Positions 8,678-16,980 of a stretch of 64,000 bases of DNA are shown here, in pieces. The stretch is from Mucilaginibacter terrenus. Its GTDB lineage: Bacteria; Bacteroidota; Bacteroidia; Sphingobacteriales; Sphingobacteriaceae. The stretch spans positions 58,024-122,023 of the forward strand of contig NZ_QWDE01000007.1 in the NCBI RefSeq assembly GCF_003432065.1, read 5' to 3'. Position 1 is the stretch's first letter. Every line of letters begins with the position of its first letter. The notes below the pieces were generated by a model. That model saw nothing but the letters and a program-made list of their open reading frames with translations. It was not told where the DNA came from and did no database searches. A program made the translations under genes and the position numbers.

Positions 8678-11152
8678 ATGGAAGAAAAAGTACCTAATCC
8701 CGAGTTGTTAACAGCGCGCCTTCTGGTAACTGAGGACATTGTTGTTGACGAGGAAGAATTTCACCACCTTAATAACCCTGCCGATGGCATTAAACCCATC
8801 GTTAAAAAATATCTCGGCGTACCCAATCACGCCGAACAAAAAGGCAACAAGTTTATATTTACTGATGGTGATGCAAGCGTTGAGGTAACTATTGTTACCA
8901 AAGACATTATCAGGGTTCGTCTTGCACCGCACAGCGTTTTCCTGGAGGAGTTCTCTTACGCCGTACCCGAGCTGCCTTCTAAAGCCGTTAAATTTGAGCT
9001 TACAGAGAACGATTTAGAGTTTAGGGTATCTACCGAAGCTATAAACTGCCACATACGCAAACAAGACTTTTTTATCTCTTTCTCTGATAAGGATGACCAC
9101 GTCACCAGTACCGATGCTGTGCCGATGCACTGGGAAGAGAACACCAAGTTTGGCGGCTATTACGTGTTCTGCACCAAAAAATGCGATACTAACGAAAGCT
9201 TTTTTGGCCTTGGCGATAAAGCCACGGAGTTTAATTTGCGAGGTAAAAGGCTGAAGAACTGGAATACCGATGCTTACTCTTACAGCTGGAACCAGGATCC
9301 GCTTTACCGCTCTATACCGTTCTACATTAGCGTAAACGAAGGGATTGCCCATGGTATTTTCTTCGACAATACGTTCAAAGCACACTTTGATTTTGGTGGT
9401 GAAGACACTACTAAAACCAGCTTTTGGGCAGATGGCGGCGAGTTACAATACTATTACATCCACGGCCCGCATATGATGGATGTGGTAAAGAACTACCACA
9501 TACTTACCGGTACACACCCAATGCCCCCTTTATGGGCTTTGGGTTACCACCAGTGCCGCTGGAGCTATTACCCCGAAAATAAAGTAAGGGTTATTGCCAA
9601 CGGCTTCCGTAAAAACAAGATCCCGTGTGACAGCATCTACCTTGATATAGATTATATGGATGGGTACCGCTGCTTTACCTGGAATAAAAAGTATTTCCCT
9701 GATCCGCGTAAACTTCTGGAAGATCTTTCTGCTAATGGCTTTAAAACGGTTGTGATCATAGATCCGGGAATTCGGGTAGATGATAACTACTGGGTATTTA
9801 AAGAAGGCAAGGAGAAGAAATATTTCTGTCGCCGCAGCGATGATTACTTTATGGAAGGCCATGTATGGCCAGGCCGTTGCCAGTTTCCTGATTTTACCAA
9901 CCCAGAGGTACGTGCCTGGTGGGGAGACCTGTTTGACGAATTGGTGGACCTTGGTGTAGCAGGCGTTTGGAACGATATGAACGAGCCTGCGGTGTTTGGT
10001 TCGGGGACTTTCCCTGACGACGTGCGCCATCAATATGACGGCTATCGCGGTAGCCACCGTAAAGCGCATAATGTTTACGGCATGCAAATGGTGCGCGCCA
10101 CCTACGAGGGTCTACGCAAGCAAATGAAGAACAAGCGCCCATTCACCATTACCCGTGCAGGATACGCTGGTGTACAGCGTTACTCATCTGTATGGACGGG
10201 TGATAACGTGGCGTCATGGGAACACCTTAAAATAGGTAACGTTCAGTTGCAGCGCCTTTCGGTATCCGGCATCTCTTTTTGCGGGACAGATATTGGCGGT
10301 TTCAGTGGCGAGCCTGATGGCGAACTTTTTACCCGCTGGATACAAATGGGTACGTTCTCTCCGTTTATGCGCGCGCACTCCGCGGGTGATACCAAAGAAC
10401 GCGAGCCATGGAGCTTTGGCGAGCCGTTTACCAGCATCAACCGCAAATTTATAGAACTTCGTTATCGCTTGCTGCCTTATCTTTATTCGGCATTTTGGGA
10501 GCATCATCGCTACGGCTTCCCTATACTGAGGCCGGTTGTAATGCACGACCAAGCAACCGTGTCTAACCACTTCCGCCAGGATGAGTTCTCCTTCGGCGAT
10601 AAAATATTGGTATGCCCGGTATTGGAGCCCGGTCAGCAAAGCCGTAAGGTATACCTGCCTAAAGGTACCTGGTACAACTTCTGGAGCCTGGAACCTGTAG
10701 AAGGCGGGCAGGAAGTTAGTGTTGCCACACCAATAGACATCATGCCGTTGTTTGTGAAAGCTGGATCGGTTATACCGGAATACCCAGTAATGCAGCATAC
10801 CTCCGAGCGGCCGATAGAAGAAGTTAAGCTGAATATCTATTACAGCGATTATGAGGTAAACTCGTTCTTATTTGAAGATTATGGTGAGACATTTGCGTAC
10901 GAACAGGATATCTATCTGGAAAAGAAATTTATTGTAAAGGGTACAGCTGATACGCTGGCCATTAAGCAAAGCATGGAAGGATTGTATACACCGAGGTACG
11001 AAGGCTACCACTTTAAGCTGAACGGCCTGCCATTTGTCCCAACTAAAATTGTAGCAGACGGTAAGGAGATAACCGAAATAGCTGTGAATGCTGATAAAAC
11101 TTACGAGTTTAAGTTCCCTAAGAACTTCAAACAGATAGAGATATCAAAATAG
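8678..11152 (+). CDS. GH31 alpha-glucosidase
   Basis: 824 residues. The catalytic nucleophile is in GVWNDMNEPAVFG (Asp 433) and the acid/base in WTGDNVASWEHL (Asp 509). GH31 hallmarks LPYLYSAFWEHH and DIGGFSGEPDGELFTRW are also present. It releases glucose from the non-reducing end of alpha-glucosides. No signal peptide is visible (MEEKVPNPELLTARLL), so it should work in the cytosol with the GH65 and GH13 enzymes just upstream. The C-terminal part is a long beta-rich region typical of the family. A short intrinsic terminator follows the stop. Confidence 0.93.
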   Translation: MEEKVPNPELLTARLLVTEDIVVDEEEFHHLNNPADGIKPIVKKYLGVPNHAEQKGNKFIFTDGDASVEVTIVTKDIIRVRLAPHSVFLEEFSYAVPELPSKAVKFELTENDLEFRVSTEAINCHIRKQDFFISFSDKDDHVTSTDAVPMHWEENTKFGGYYVFCTKKCDTNESFFGLGDKATEFNLRGKRLKNWNTDAYSYSWNQDPLYRSIPFYISVNEGIAHGIFFDNTFKAHFDFGGEDTTKTSFWADGGELQYYYIHGPHMMDVVKNYHILTGTHPMPPLWALGYHQCRWSYYPENKVRVIANGFRKNKIPCDSIYLDIDYMDGYRCFTWNKKYFPDPRKLLEDLSANGFKTVVIIDPGIRVDDNYWVFKEGKEKKYFCRRSDDYFMEGHVWPGRCQFPDFTNPEVRAWWGDLFDELVDLGVAGVWNDMNEPAVFGSGTFPDDVRHQYDGYRGSHRKAHNVYGMQMVRATYEGLRKQMKNKRPFTITRAGYAGVQRYSSVWTGDNVASWEHLKIGNVQLQRLSVSGISFCGTDIGGFSGEPDGELFTRWIQMGTFSPFMRAHSAGDTKEREPWSFGEPFTSINRKFIELRYRLLPYLYSAFWEHHRYGFPILRPVVMHDQATVSNHFRQDEFSFGDKILVCPVLEPGQQSRKVYLPKGTWYNFWSLEPVEGGQEVSVATPIDIMPLFVKAGSVIPEYPVMQHTSERPIEEVKLNIYYSDYEVNSFLFEDYGETFAYEQDIYLEKKFIVKGTADTLAIKQSMEGLYTPRYEGYHFKLNGLPFVPTKIVADGKEITEIAVNADKTYEFKFPKNFKQIEISK

Positions 11153-11156
11153 TATC

Positions 11157-11181
11157 AGGCCCCGTGAGGGGCTTTATTGTT
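11157..11181 (+). terminator. Intrinsic terminator after GH31 gene
   Basis: GC hairpin with arms GCCCC (11159-11163) and GGGGC (11168-11172), loop GTGA, followed by TTTATTGTTT. It begins a few bases after the GH31 stop and ends before the ATG of the AraC-type gene, which argues against a TTG start for that gene inside the hairpin. Confidence 0.7.
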
Positions 11182-11188
11182 TAAACAG

Positions 11189-11611
11189 ATGGAGTGTTTA
11201 CCAAAAGTTTATTTGTACCGGCGCGTGCTAAATGCTAAGCTGTTTATTGATGCAAATTTTGATCAGTCAATCGATCTTGATATTATAGCAGGCGAGGCAT
11301 ACTTCTCTAAATTTCATTTTATCAGGATATTTAAAAAGGTTTACGGCAAAACGCCGCATCAATACCTTATATGGGTAAGGCTGCAAAAAGCCGGCTTGCT
11401 TTTACAAACTGGCTTGAGCATACCAAATGTATGTTTTGCCATAGGCTTTGAAAGTGTTAGCACCTTTACCACATTGTTTAAGGCATCTTTTGCTACAACA
11501 CCCGGCACTTACCAGCAACAACAAATTGCGCGTCTGCAAGAGATGAAAGAAGCGCCTTTGAAGTTTATTCCTAACTGTTTTGCGCAAAAGAATGGCTGGA
11601 TTAATAAATAG
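11189..11611 (+). CDS. AraC-family transcriptional regulator, DNA-binding domain only
   Basis: 140 residues from the ATG at 11189; an in-frame TTG at 11177 lies within the T-tract of the preceding terminator and is less likely. The two helix-turn-helix units are complete: residues about 26-50 (IDLDIIAGEAYFSKFHFIRIFKK, GKTPHQYL) and about 66-95 (LSIPNVCFAIGFESVSTFTTLFKASFATTPGTY). There is no N-terminal sensing domain, so it resembles short AraC proteins that act alone or with a partner. Its position between alpha-glucan genes and a VOC gene gives no clear regulon. Confidence 0.85.
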   Translation: MECLPKVYLYRRVLNAKLFIDANFDQSIDLDIIAGEAYFSKFHFIRIFKKVYGKTPHQYLIWVRLQKAGLLLQTGLSIPNVCFAIGFESVSTFTTLFKASFATTPGTYQQQQIARLQEMKEAPLKFIPNCFAQKNGWINK

Positions 11612-11676
11612 CAATTTTCGATAAGTCTGCCGGGTTGCTTAAAGTGATATTTGTTTAAACTAAACGAACATACAAA

Positions 11677-12093
11677 ATGATCACCAAACTTAATCATGTA
11701 AGCGTTTTTGTGCTGGATCAGGACAGTGCTTACGATTTTTATGTAAACAAACTTGGCTTTAAGGTACATACTGATGCTGCGATGGGCCCCGGTATGCGCT
11801 GGCTTACGGTTTGCCCACCGGAGCAGCCGGACCTTGAAATATCATTAATGGCCATTGCCGAAGGTATGATGTTTAAAAAGGAAGCCGCCGAGCAGATGCG
11901 GGCCCTGGTTAGCAGTGGTACTTTTGGCTTCGGTGTTTTTGAGTGTAAAGATCTGATAGCGACTTACGAAGAGCTTAAGACTAAAGGTGTAGAGTTTACT
12001 AAAGAGCCAACAAAGGAGTTTTACGGTTTCGAGGCGCTTTTCAAAGACGACTCGGGCAATTGGTTCTCGTTGGGTCAGGCGGATACCAAGTAA
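11677..12093 (+). CDS. VOC (glyoxalase/bleomycin resistance) superfamily protein
   Basis: 138 residues, one bidomain of the vicinal oxygen chelate fold: ITKLNHVSVFVLDQDSAYDFYVNKLGFKV at the start and the second beta-alpha-beta unit ending FKDDSGNWFSLGQ. Such proteins are metal-dependent lyases, dioxygenases or antibiotic-binding proteins; AraC-VOC pairs are common in this phylum, and the preceding gene is a short AraC regulator. The substrate cannot be inferred. Confidence 0.85.
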   Translation: MITKLNHVSVFVLDQDSAYDFYVNKLGFKVHTDAAMGPGMRWLTVCPPEQPDLEISLMAIAEGMMFKKEAAEQMRALVSSGTFGFGVFECKDLIATYEELKTKGVEFTKEPTKEFYGFEALFKDDSGNWFSLGQADTK

Positions 12094-12565
12094 CAACAGC
12101 GCGCGCCGCAGGCAACGCAATTAAGCTGTTTACCAGCGATTAGTCGGCGCAAACACTATCGCAGTGTAACCGCCATTAGTAATTAGGGGATGAACTGTCC
12201 CGGAGTGTCCCGCTTTTTAGTGTCCCAACGTCAAAATTCAAGATCCTTATAAATGGTTTAGTCGGGTCGATTACAGTATATTGCGAGATTTATCTAAACT
12301 TTTTGTACTGTCCCGGGGTGTCCCGCTTTGTTGGCGTAAATAGCTGACATTTAATACAATATCTATTTTAGGTGGCCCGGCTGTCCCACTCTCAAAGCGG
12401 GACACCTGCGGCACCTTTTTGCTTAAGAGCCGTTGGCTTATAGCATTTGGTTTTTTGTATAACCGGAAACATCTACAGCCAATGTATGTTCAATAATTAT
12501 ATATTTGACAAACAGGAACCGTTTCCTGCAACCAACTAACCTGGCGCAGTCCGCTACATCTGATC
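12094..12565. repeat. Non-coding gap with GTCCCG-rich direct and inverted repeats
   Basis: This 472-nt gap holds no convincing gene. A 23-nt unit occurs at 12194-12216 and again at 12307-12329 with one mismatch (ACTGTCCCGG..TGTCCCGCTTT). A third, diverged GGCCCGGCTGTCCCAC lies at 12373-12390. The 13-mer at 12317-12329 recurs inverted at 12394-12406 (AAAGCGGGACACC), so the RNA could form a hairpin with a 64-nt loop. No transposase remnant is visible. Confidence 0.55.
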
Positions 12566-14698
12566 ATGGCAAAGCTAATTAAGAAACCCTCAGACGAATT
12601 GAAAGAATCAAAGCCAATTAAGATTAAGAAAGAACAAAAGCTGAAGAGTGAGAAAGAAAGCTGGCCGGAATCTGAAGAAGTAAAGGTTAAAAAGCCGGCA
12701 AAAAAAGCAACAACCGGCAAGGCGAAGGCTGCACCAGAGAATATTGTTGCGGAATCGCCGCAAATAATGTCAAATTCTGTTGAACCCTACAGCCGGTTTA
12801 CTGATTTCGACATCGACCTGTTTAAATCAGGCAAGCACTTTAAGCTTTACGAAAAGCTAGGATCGCATGTAGTGGAGCATAATGGCATTACAGGTACTTA
12901 CTTTGCCGTATGGGCACCTAACGCGCAGCATGTATCGGTTATTGGCAACTTCAACGGTTGGAACCGTGAGTCGCATCCGCTTAATTACCGTTGGGACGCT
13001 TCCGGTATATGGGAGGGCTGGATCCCAAATGTGGGTAATGGCGAAACATACAAATACTTTATCAAATCATCTACAGGGGAGAACCTGGAGAAGAGCGACC
13101 CTTTTGCGCTTCGCTGGGAATTGCCACCGCATACAGCTTCCATAGTCTCAGATACTTATTACGAATGGAGTGACCAGGATTGGATGGCTAAGCGCTATCA
13201 ATACAATGCGCTGGATAAACCATGGTCGGTTTACGAGATGCATGTAGGCTCGTGGGCACGCAGTCCCGAAAGCCCGGACGAGTTCCTGAGCTACCGGCAG
13301 CTTGCCGAAAAACTGGTGCCCTACATAAAAGAGATGGGCTTTACACACGTAGAGTTCATGCCAATAATGGAGCACCCTTACTACCCAAGCTGGGGATACC
13401 AGATCAGCGGTTTCTTTGCAGCATCCTCTCGATACGGTTCACCACAAGATTTGATGTACCTGATAGAAGAACTGCACAAGGCTGATATAGGTGTGATACT
13501 GGATTGGGTTCCGTCCCATTTCCCCGGTGATGCGCATGCATTATATAATTTTGACGGCACGCATCTTTATGAGCATGCCGACGTACGTAAGGGCTTTCAC
13601 CCGGATTGGAAGTCATACATTTTCAACTATGGCCGTAATGAGGTGAGGGCTTTTCTTATCAGCAATGCATTATTCTGGCTGGACCGTTACCATGTGGATG
13701 GCTTAAGGGTAGATGCAGTGGCATCAATGCTTTACCTCGACTACTCTCGTAAACATGGCGAATGGGAGCCAAACATATATGGTGGTAACGAGAACCTTGA
13801 GGCGATATCCTTTTTAAAGGAGTTCAACTCAACAGTATTCAGCCATTTTCCTGATGTGCAAACTATAGCTGAAGAGTCGACGTCCTTCAACGGCGTTAGC
13901 AGGCCGGTTTACACCGGAGGGCTCGGTTTCGGTATGAAATGGATGATGGGCTGGATGCATGATACCATCAACTACTTCGCGGAAGATCCTATCAACCGCA
14001 AGTACCACCAGGACAAGCTTACGTTTAGCCTGGTATACGCGTTTACCGAAAACTTTATGCTGCCCTTCTCTCACGACGAGGTGGTATACGGTAAAGGCTC
14101 AATGCTGGGCAAAATGCCAGGTGACGATTGGCAGCGTTTCGCTAACCTGCGCCTGATGTACAGTTTTATGTATACACATCCCGGCACTAAATTACTGTTT
14201 ATGGGCAGCGAGTTTGGTCAGACCGCGGAGTGGAACTTCCAGCAATCGCTTGACTGGCACTTGCTGCAGTATGATAGTCACAATGGTATTAAAGAAGCGG
14301 TAAAAGCTATCAATCACCTTTATAAGTCTGAACCGGCGTTATACGAACGGGCATTCGACTGGACAGGCTTTGAATGGATTGATGCCAGCAATCTGGCAGA
14401 CTCAATAATTGTTTACTTACGAAAAGGAGTAGACGCTGCAAACGACCTGGTAGTCGTGCTGAACATGACACCTGTAACGCGAAGCAATTACCGCATAGGT
14501 CTGCCCGCAAGCGGCACATGGAGTGAGATATTCAATTCAGATGCTACAGCTTACTGGGGCAGTGGTTCGCTCAATACAGAGCCAATAGTTTCTGAAGCTC
14601 AAGCGTGGCACGGAAAAGAAAACTCAATGCATGTAAATGTTCCCCCATTGGCAGTTTCTATCTTCAAGAAAACACAAGCAGCAATTAAAGCGGAATAA
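12566..14698 (+). CDS. glgB: 1,4-alpha-glucan branching enzyme
   Basis: 710 residues. An N-terminal CBM48-like module contains YFAVWAPNAQHVSVIGNFNGWN, followed by a GH13 barrel with DGLRVDAVASMLYLDYSR (nucleophile Asp 383), AEEST (Glu 436/437) and FSHDEVVYGKGS, and a C-terminal beta domain. It transfers alpha-1,4-glucan segments to make alpha-1,6 branches in glycogen. Residues about 1-65 form a Lys/Glu-rich, low-complexity tail (KKPAKKATTGKAKAAP) that is not part of the usual fold. The ATG at 12566 is kept because the frame is open and in phase, but a later start is possible. A 63-residue membrane protein gene follows at 4 nt. Confidence 0.93.
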   Translation: MAKLIKKPSDELKESKPIKIKKEQKLKSEKESWPESEEVKVKKPAKKATTGKAKAAPENIVAESPQIMSNSVEPYSRFTDFDIDLFKSGKHFKLYEKLGSHVVEHNGITGTYFAVWAPNAQHVSVIGNFNGWNRESHPLNYRWDASGIWEGWIPNVGNGETYKYFIKSSTGENLEKSDPFALRWELPPHTASIVSDTYYEWSDQDWMAKRYQYNALDKPWSVYEMHVGSWARSPESPDEFLSYRQLAEKLVPYIKEMGFTHVEFMPIMEHPYYPSWGYQISGFFAASSRYGSPQDLMYLIEELHKADIGVILDWVPSHFPGDAHALYNFDGTHLYEHADVRKGFHPDWKSYIFNYGRNEVRAFLISNALFWLDRYHVDGLRVDAVASMLYLDYSRKHGEWEPNIYGGNENLEAISFLKEFNSTVFSHFPDVQTIAEESTSFNGVSRPVYTGGLGFGMKWMMGWMHDTINYFAEDPINRKYHQDKLTFSLVYAFTENFMLPFSHDEVVYGKGSMLGKMPGDDWQRFANLRLMYSFMYTHPGTKLLFMGSEFGQTAEWNFQQSLDWHLLQYDSHNGIKEAVKAINHLYKSEPALYERAFDWTGFEWIDASNLADSIIVYLRKGVDAANDLVVVLNMTPVTRSNYRIGLPASGTWSEIFNSDATAYWGSGSLNTEPIVSEAQAWHGKENSMHVNVPPLAVSIFKKTQAAIKAE

Positions 14699-14702
14699 AC
14701 GT

Positions 14703-14894
14703 ATGAGTGGAAAGTTTTTTTATCTATACCTTATAGGTGGCTTTGCAGCACTTGCGCTGCTTATTTACGAGTTAATAACTGCTTCTGGTGACGTAAATGG
14801 CAGAGGTGTGCTCTTCTATATTATTCCAACTATTTTGTTGTTTTATATGGCTTATAAAACGTGGCATGTAAAAAACGATCAGGAGCTGATGTAA
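14703..14894 (+). CDS. Small two-helix membrane protein
   Basis: 63 residues, family not recognised. Two hydrophobic segments (FFYLYLIGGFAALALLIYEL and VLFYIIPTILLFYMAYKTW) are joined by a short polar loop. It starts 4 nt after glgB, so it is probably cotranscribed. The last codons form the left arm of a strong hairpin shared with the convergent ppk2 gene. Confidence 0.6.
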   Translation: MSGKFFYLYLIGGFAALALLIYELITASGDVNGRGVLFYIIPTILLFYMAYKTWHVKNDQELM

Positions 14895-14906
14895 GCTCCT
14901 GATCGT
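14869..14906. terminator. Bidirectional terminator between convergent genes
   Basis: Perfect 13-bp inverted repeat: ACGATCAGGAGCT at 14875-14887 and its complement at 14894-14906, with a 6-nt loop. A run of A residues precedes it, giving a U-tract for minus-strand (ppk2) transcripts. The left arm lies inside the last codons of the small membrane protein, and the right arm ends on the first base of the ppk2 stop codon, so both gene ends are built into the hairpin. Confidence 0.8.
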
Positions 14907-15784
14907 TATTCAGCTTCTAATTGAGCTTTAGCTTGTGCAATTTTATCAGCTTCTTCTTTAGGCAGCTCAGGATATTGCATTTTTAATCCTTTTAGTGTCT
15001 CGAGGATAATAGAGGAAATAGCAATCCGGGTAAACCACTTTTTATCTGCCGGTACCACATACCACGGGCTGTCAGTTGTGCTTGTTTCCTTGATGGCCTG
15101 TTCGTACGCGTCCATGTAATCGTCCCAACGTTCACGTTCTTCAAGATCACCAAAAGCAAACTTCCAATTCTTCTCCGGATCTTCTATCCGTGCAAGAAAA
15201 CGTTTCTTTTGTTCTTTTTTGGATAGGTGCAGAAAGAACTTGATAATTACTGTGCCTTCGGCATTAAGGTGTTTCTCAAAGTTTCTTATGCTTTCGTATC
15301 TCTGCTCCCAAAACTTTTTCTTAATGTCTTTTACATCTGTAATACGTGGGATGCTCTCTTTCAGAATAAACTCCGGGTGCACTTTTGTAACCAGCACATT
15401 CTCGTAATGCGAGCGGTTGTGTATACCTATGCGTCCGCGTTCTGGCAAGGCCTTGTAGTGCCGCCACAAAAAATCATGCTCATAATCTTCGCTGGTCGGC
15501 TGTTTAAAACTGTAAACCTGGCATCCTTGAGGATTTAAGCCAGACATGGTGTGTGCTATAGCACTGTCCTTACCTGCAGCATCCATCGCCTGAAAGATCA
15601 CCAGCAACGAATAGCTGTTAGCCGCATACAGCTCCGTTTGAAGCTTGGCAGTTTGCTTAATCAGATCGCTTAGCAGCTCTTCCGATTCTTCTTTTTTGAA
15701 TCCTGCGGTGTCGTCAGTTTCCAGCTTATCCAACGAAAACTTTTCGGTATTTACTATCCTGAACCGGTCGGCAATTTCCTTCAT
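14906..15784 (-). CDS. ppk2: PPK2-family polyphosphate kinase (polyphosphate:nucleotide phosphotransferase)
   Basis: 292 residues. Walker A-like FQAMDAAGKDS at about 64-74, then MSGLNPQGCQVYSFKQP, a lid/Walker B region with RIGIHNRSHYENVL, and FFLHLSKKEQKKR. PPK2 enzymes move phosphate between polyphosphate and nucleotides. The MSG(L)NPQG signature resembles the class that acts on AMP/ADP, but class assignment from one sequence is tentative. Cytosolic. It is transcribed alone, with its own terminator at the 3' end and about 140 nt of upstream sequence. Confidence 0.9.
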   Translation of the reverse strand: MKEIADRFRIVNTEKFSLDKLETDDTAGFKKEESEELLSDLIKQTAKLQTELYAANSYSLLVIFQAMDAAGKDSAIAHTMSGLNPQGCQVYSFKQPTSEDYEHDFLWRHYKALPERGRIGIHNRSHYENVLVTKVHPEFILKESIPRITDVKDIKKKFWEQRYESIRNFEKHLNAEGTVIIKFFLHLSKKEQKKRFLARIEDPEKNWKFAFGDLEERERWDDYMDAYEQAIKETSTTDSPWYVVPADKKWFTRIAISSIILETLKGLKMQYPELPKEEADKIAQAKAQLEAE

Positions 15785-15928
15785 CTTTATTTCTTTAATT
15801 CACCTGTTTCACGTAACATACATCCGTTAGTACGCCGTGCATTGTAGAGCGCGTTTCCGGTATGCTTAAATGAGTAATAGATGTGCAGCTTATATGTTTT
15901 CAGAATATTGATGTTTTGCCTAAAACAA

Positions 15929-15957
15929 AAAAGCCCTGCAATAAACGCAGGGCTTTT
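15929..15957 (-). terminator. Intrinsic terminator of gapA
   Basis: Hairpin with 11-bp arms AAAAGCCCTGC (15929-15939) and GCAGGGCTTTT (15947-15957) and a 7-nt loop, 20 nt past the gapA stop on the minus strand. It is followed by T-rich sequence in minus orientation. The symmetry means it could also stop plus-strand transcripts. Confidence 0.8.
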
Positions 15958-15977
15958 ATATCTAGAAGTTTTGTGAT

Positions 15978-16973
15978 TTACAACTTGCCAATTTCCTGTA
16001 CCAGGTCAATTAGTTTGTTTGAATAACCCCATTCGTTATCGTACCAAGATACAACCTTAACAAAGTTCTCGTTCAGAGCGATACCGGCTTTAGCATCGAA
16101 GATAGAAGTGCGAGAATCGCCTTTGAAATCTTCTGATACTACTTCGTCTTCAGTGTAACCTAAGATACCTTTTAATTCACCTTCAGAAGCTTCTTTCATA
16201 GCAGCTTTAACAGCATCGTATGAAGTCGCAGTTTTAAGGCGAACTGTTAAGTCAACTACAGATACGTCAGCAACCGGAACACGGAATGACATACCAGTAA
16301 GTTTGCCTTTAAGTTCCGGAAGAACCAAGCCAACAGCTTTAGCAGCGCCGGTTGATGAAGGGATGATGTTCTGGTAAGCACCACGGCCACCTCTCCAGTC
16401 TTTAGCAGACGGGCCATCAACTGTTTTTTGAGTAGCAGTTACTGCGTGGATAGTGCTCATCAAACCTTCTTCGATACCAAATTTATCGTTCAGTACTTTA
16501 GCAATAGGGGCTAAACAGTTGGTAGTACATGAAGCATTAGAAACTATGTTCTGATCTGCTTTAAGTTGTTTGTGATTAACACCCATTACAAAGGTAGGGG
16601 TATCATCTTTTGCAGGCGCGCTCATTACTACTTTTTTGGCGCCAGCATCAATATGTTTTTGAGCTGTTTCCTGGGTAAGGAACAAGCCGGTTGATTCGAT
16701 AATTACTTCAGCACCTACTTCGCTCCATTTAAGGTTCGCAGGGTCTTTTTCAGCAGTTACACGGATGGTTTTACCGTTTACTACAAGGTGGCCGCCTTCT
16801 ACAGCAACGGTACCTTTGAACTGCCCGTGGGTCGAATCGTATTTCAGCATGTAAGCCATGTAATCCGGCTCAACAAGGTCGTTAATACCTACTACTTCAA
16901 CGCCTTCTCTTTCAATGGCAGCGCGGAAAGCTAAACGGCCGATACGGCCAAAGCCGTTAATTCCTATTTTCAT
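15978..16973 (-). CDS. gapA: Glyceraldehyde-3-phosphate dehydrogenase, type I
   Basis: 331 residues. The NAD-binding GINGFGRIGRLAFRA is at residues 4-18, the active-site Cys 149 in SNASCTTNCLAPIAK, and the C-terminal end carries WYDNEWGYSNKLIDL. It oxidises glyceraldehyde 3-phosphate to 1,3-bisphosphoglycerate in glycolysis. It is the last gene of a minus-strand trio pfkA, sugar-kinase-like, gapA; the preceding kinase gene ends 7 nt before the gapA ATG. A terminator follows. Confidence 0.96.
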   Translation of the reverse strand: MKIGINGFGRIGRLAFRAAIEREGVEVVGINDLVEPDYMAYMLKYDSTHGQFKGTVAVEGGHLVVNGKTIRVTAEKDPANLKWSEVGAEVIIESTGLFLTQETAQKHIDAGAKKVVMSAPAKDDTPTFVMGVNHKQLKADQNIVSNASCTTNCLAPIAKVLNDKFGIEEGLMSTIHAVTATQKTVDGPSAKDWRGGRGAYQNIIPSSTGAAKAVGLVLPELKGKLTGMSFRVPVADVSVVDLTVRLKTATSYDAVKAAMKEASEGELKGILGYTEDEVVSEDFKGDSRTSIFDAKAGIALNENFVKVVSWYDNEWGYSNKLIDLVQEIGKL

Positions 16974-16980
16974 GATTTTA

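Noticed and set aside
9530..10798. Two long antisense open frames (185 and 194 codons) in the GH31 gene
   Set aside because: Same reason: the plus-strand protein carries all GH31 motifs here.
12180..12410. CRISPR array from GTCCCG repeats
   Set aside because: Only two close copies with unequal spacing (113 nt) and no cas genes.
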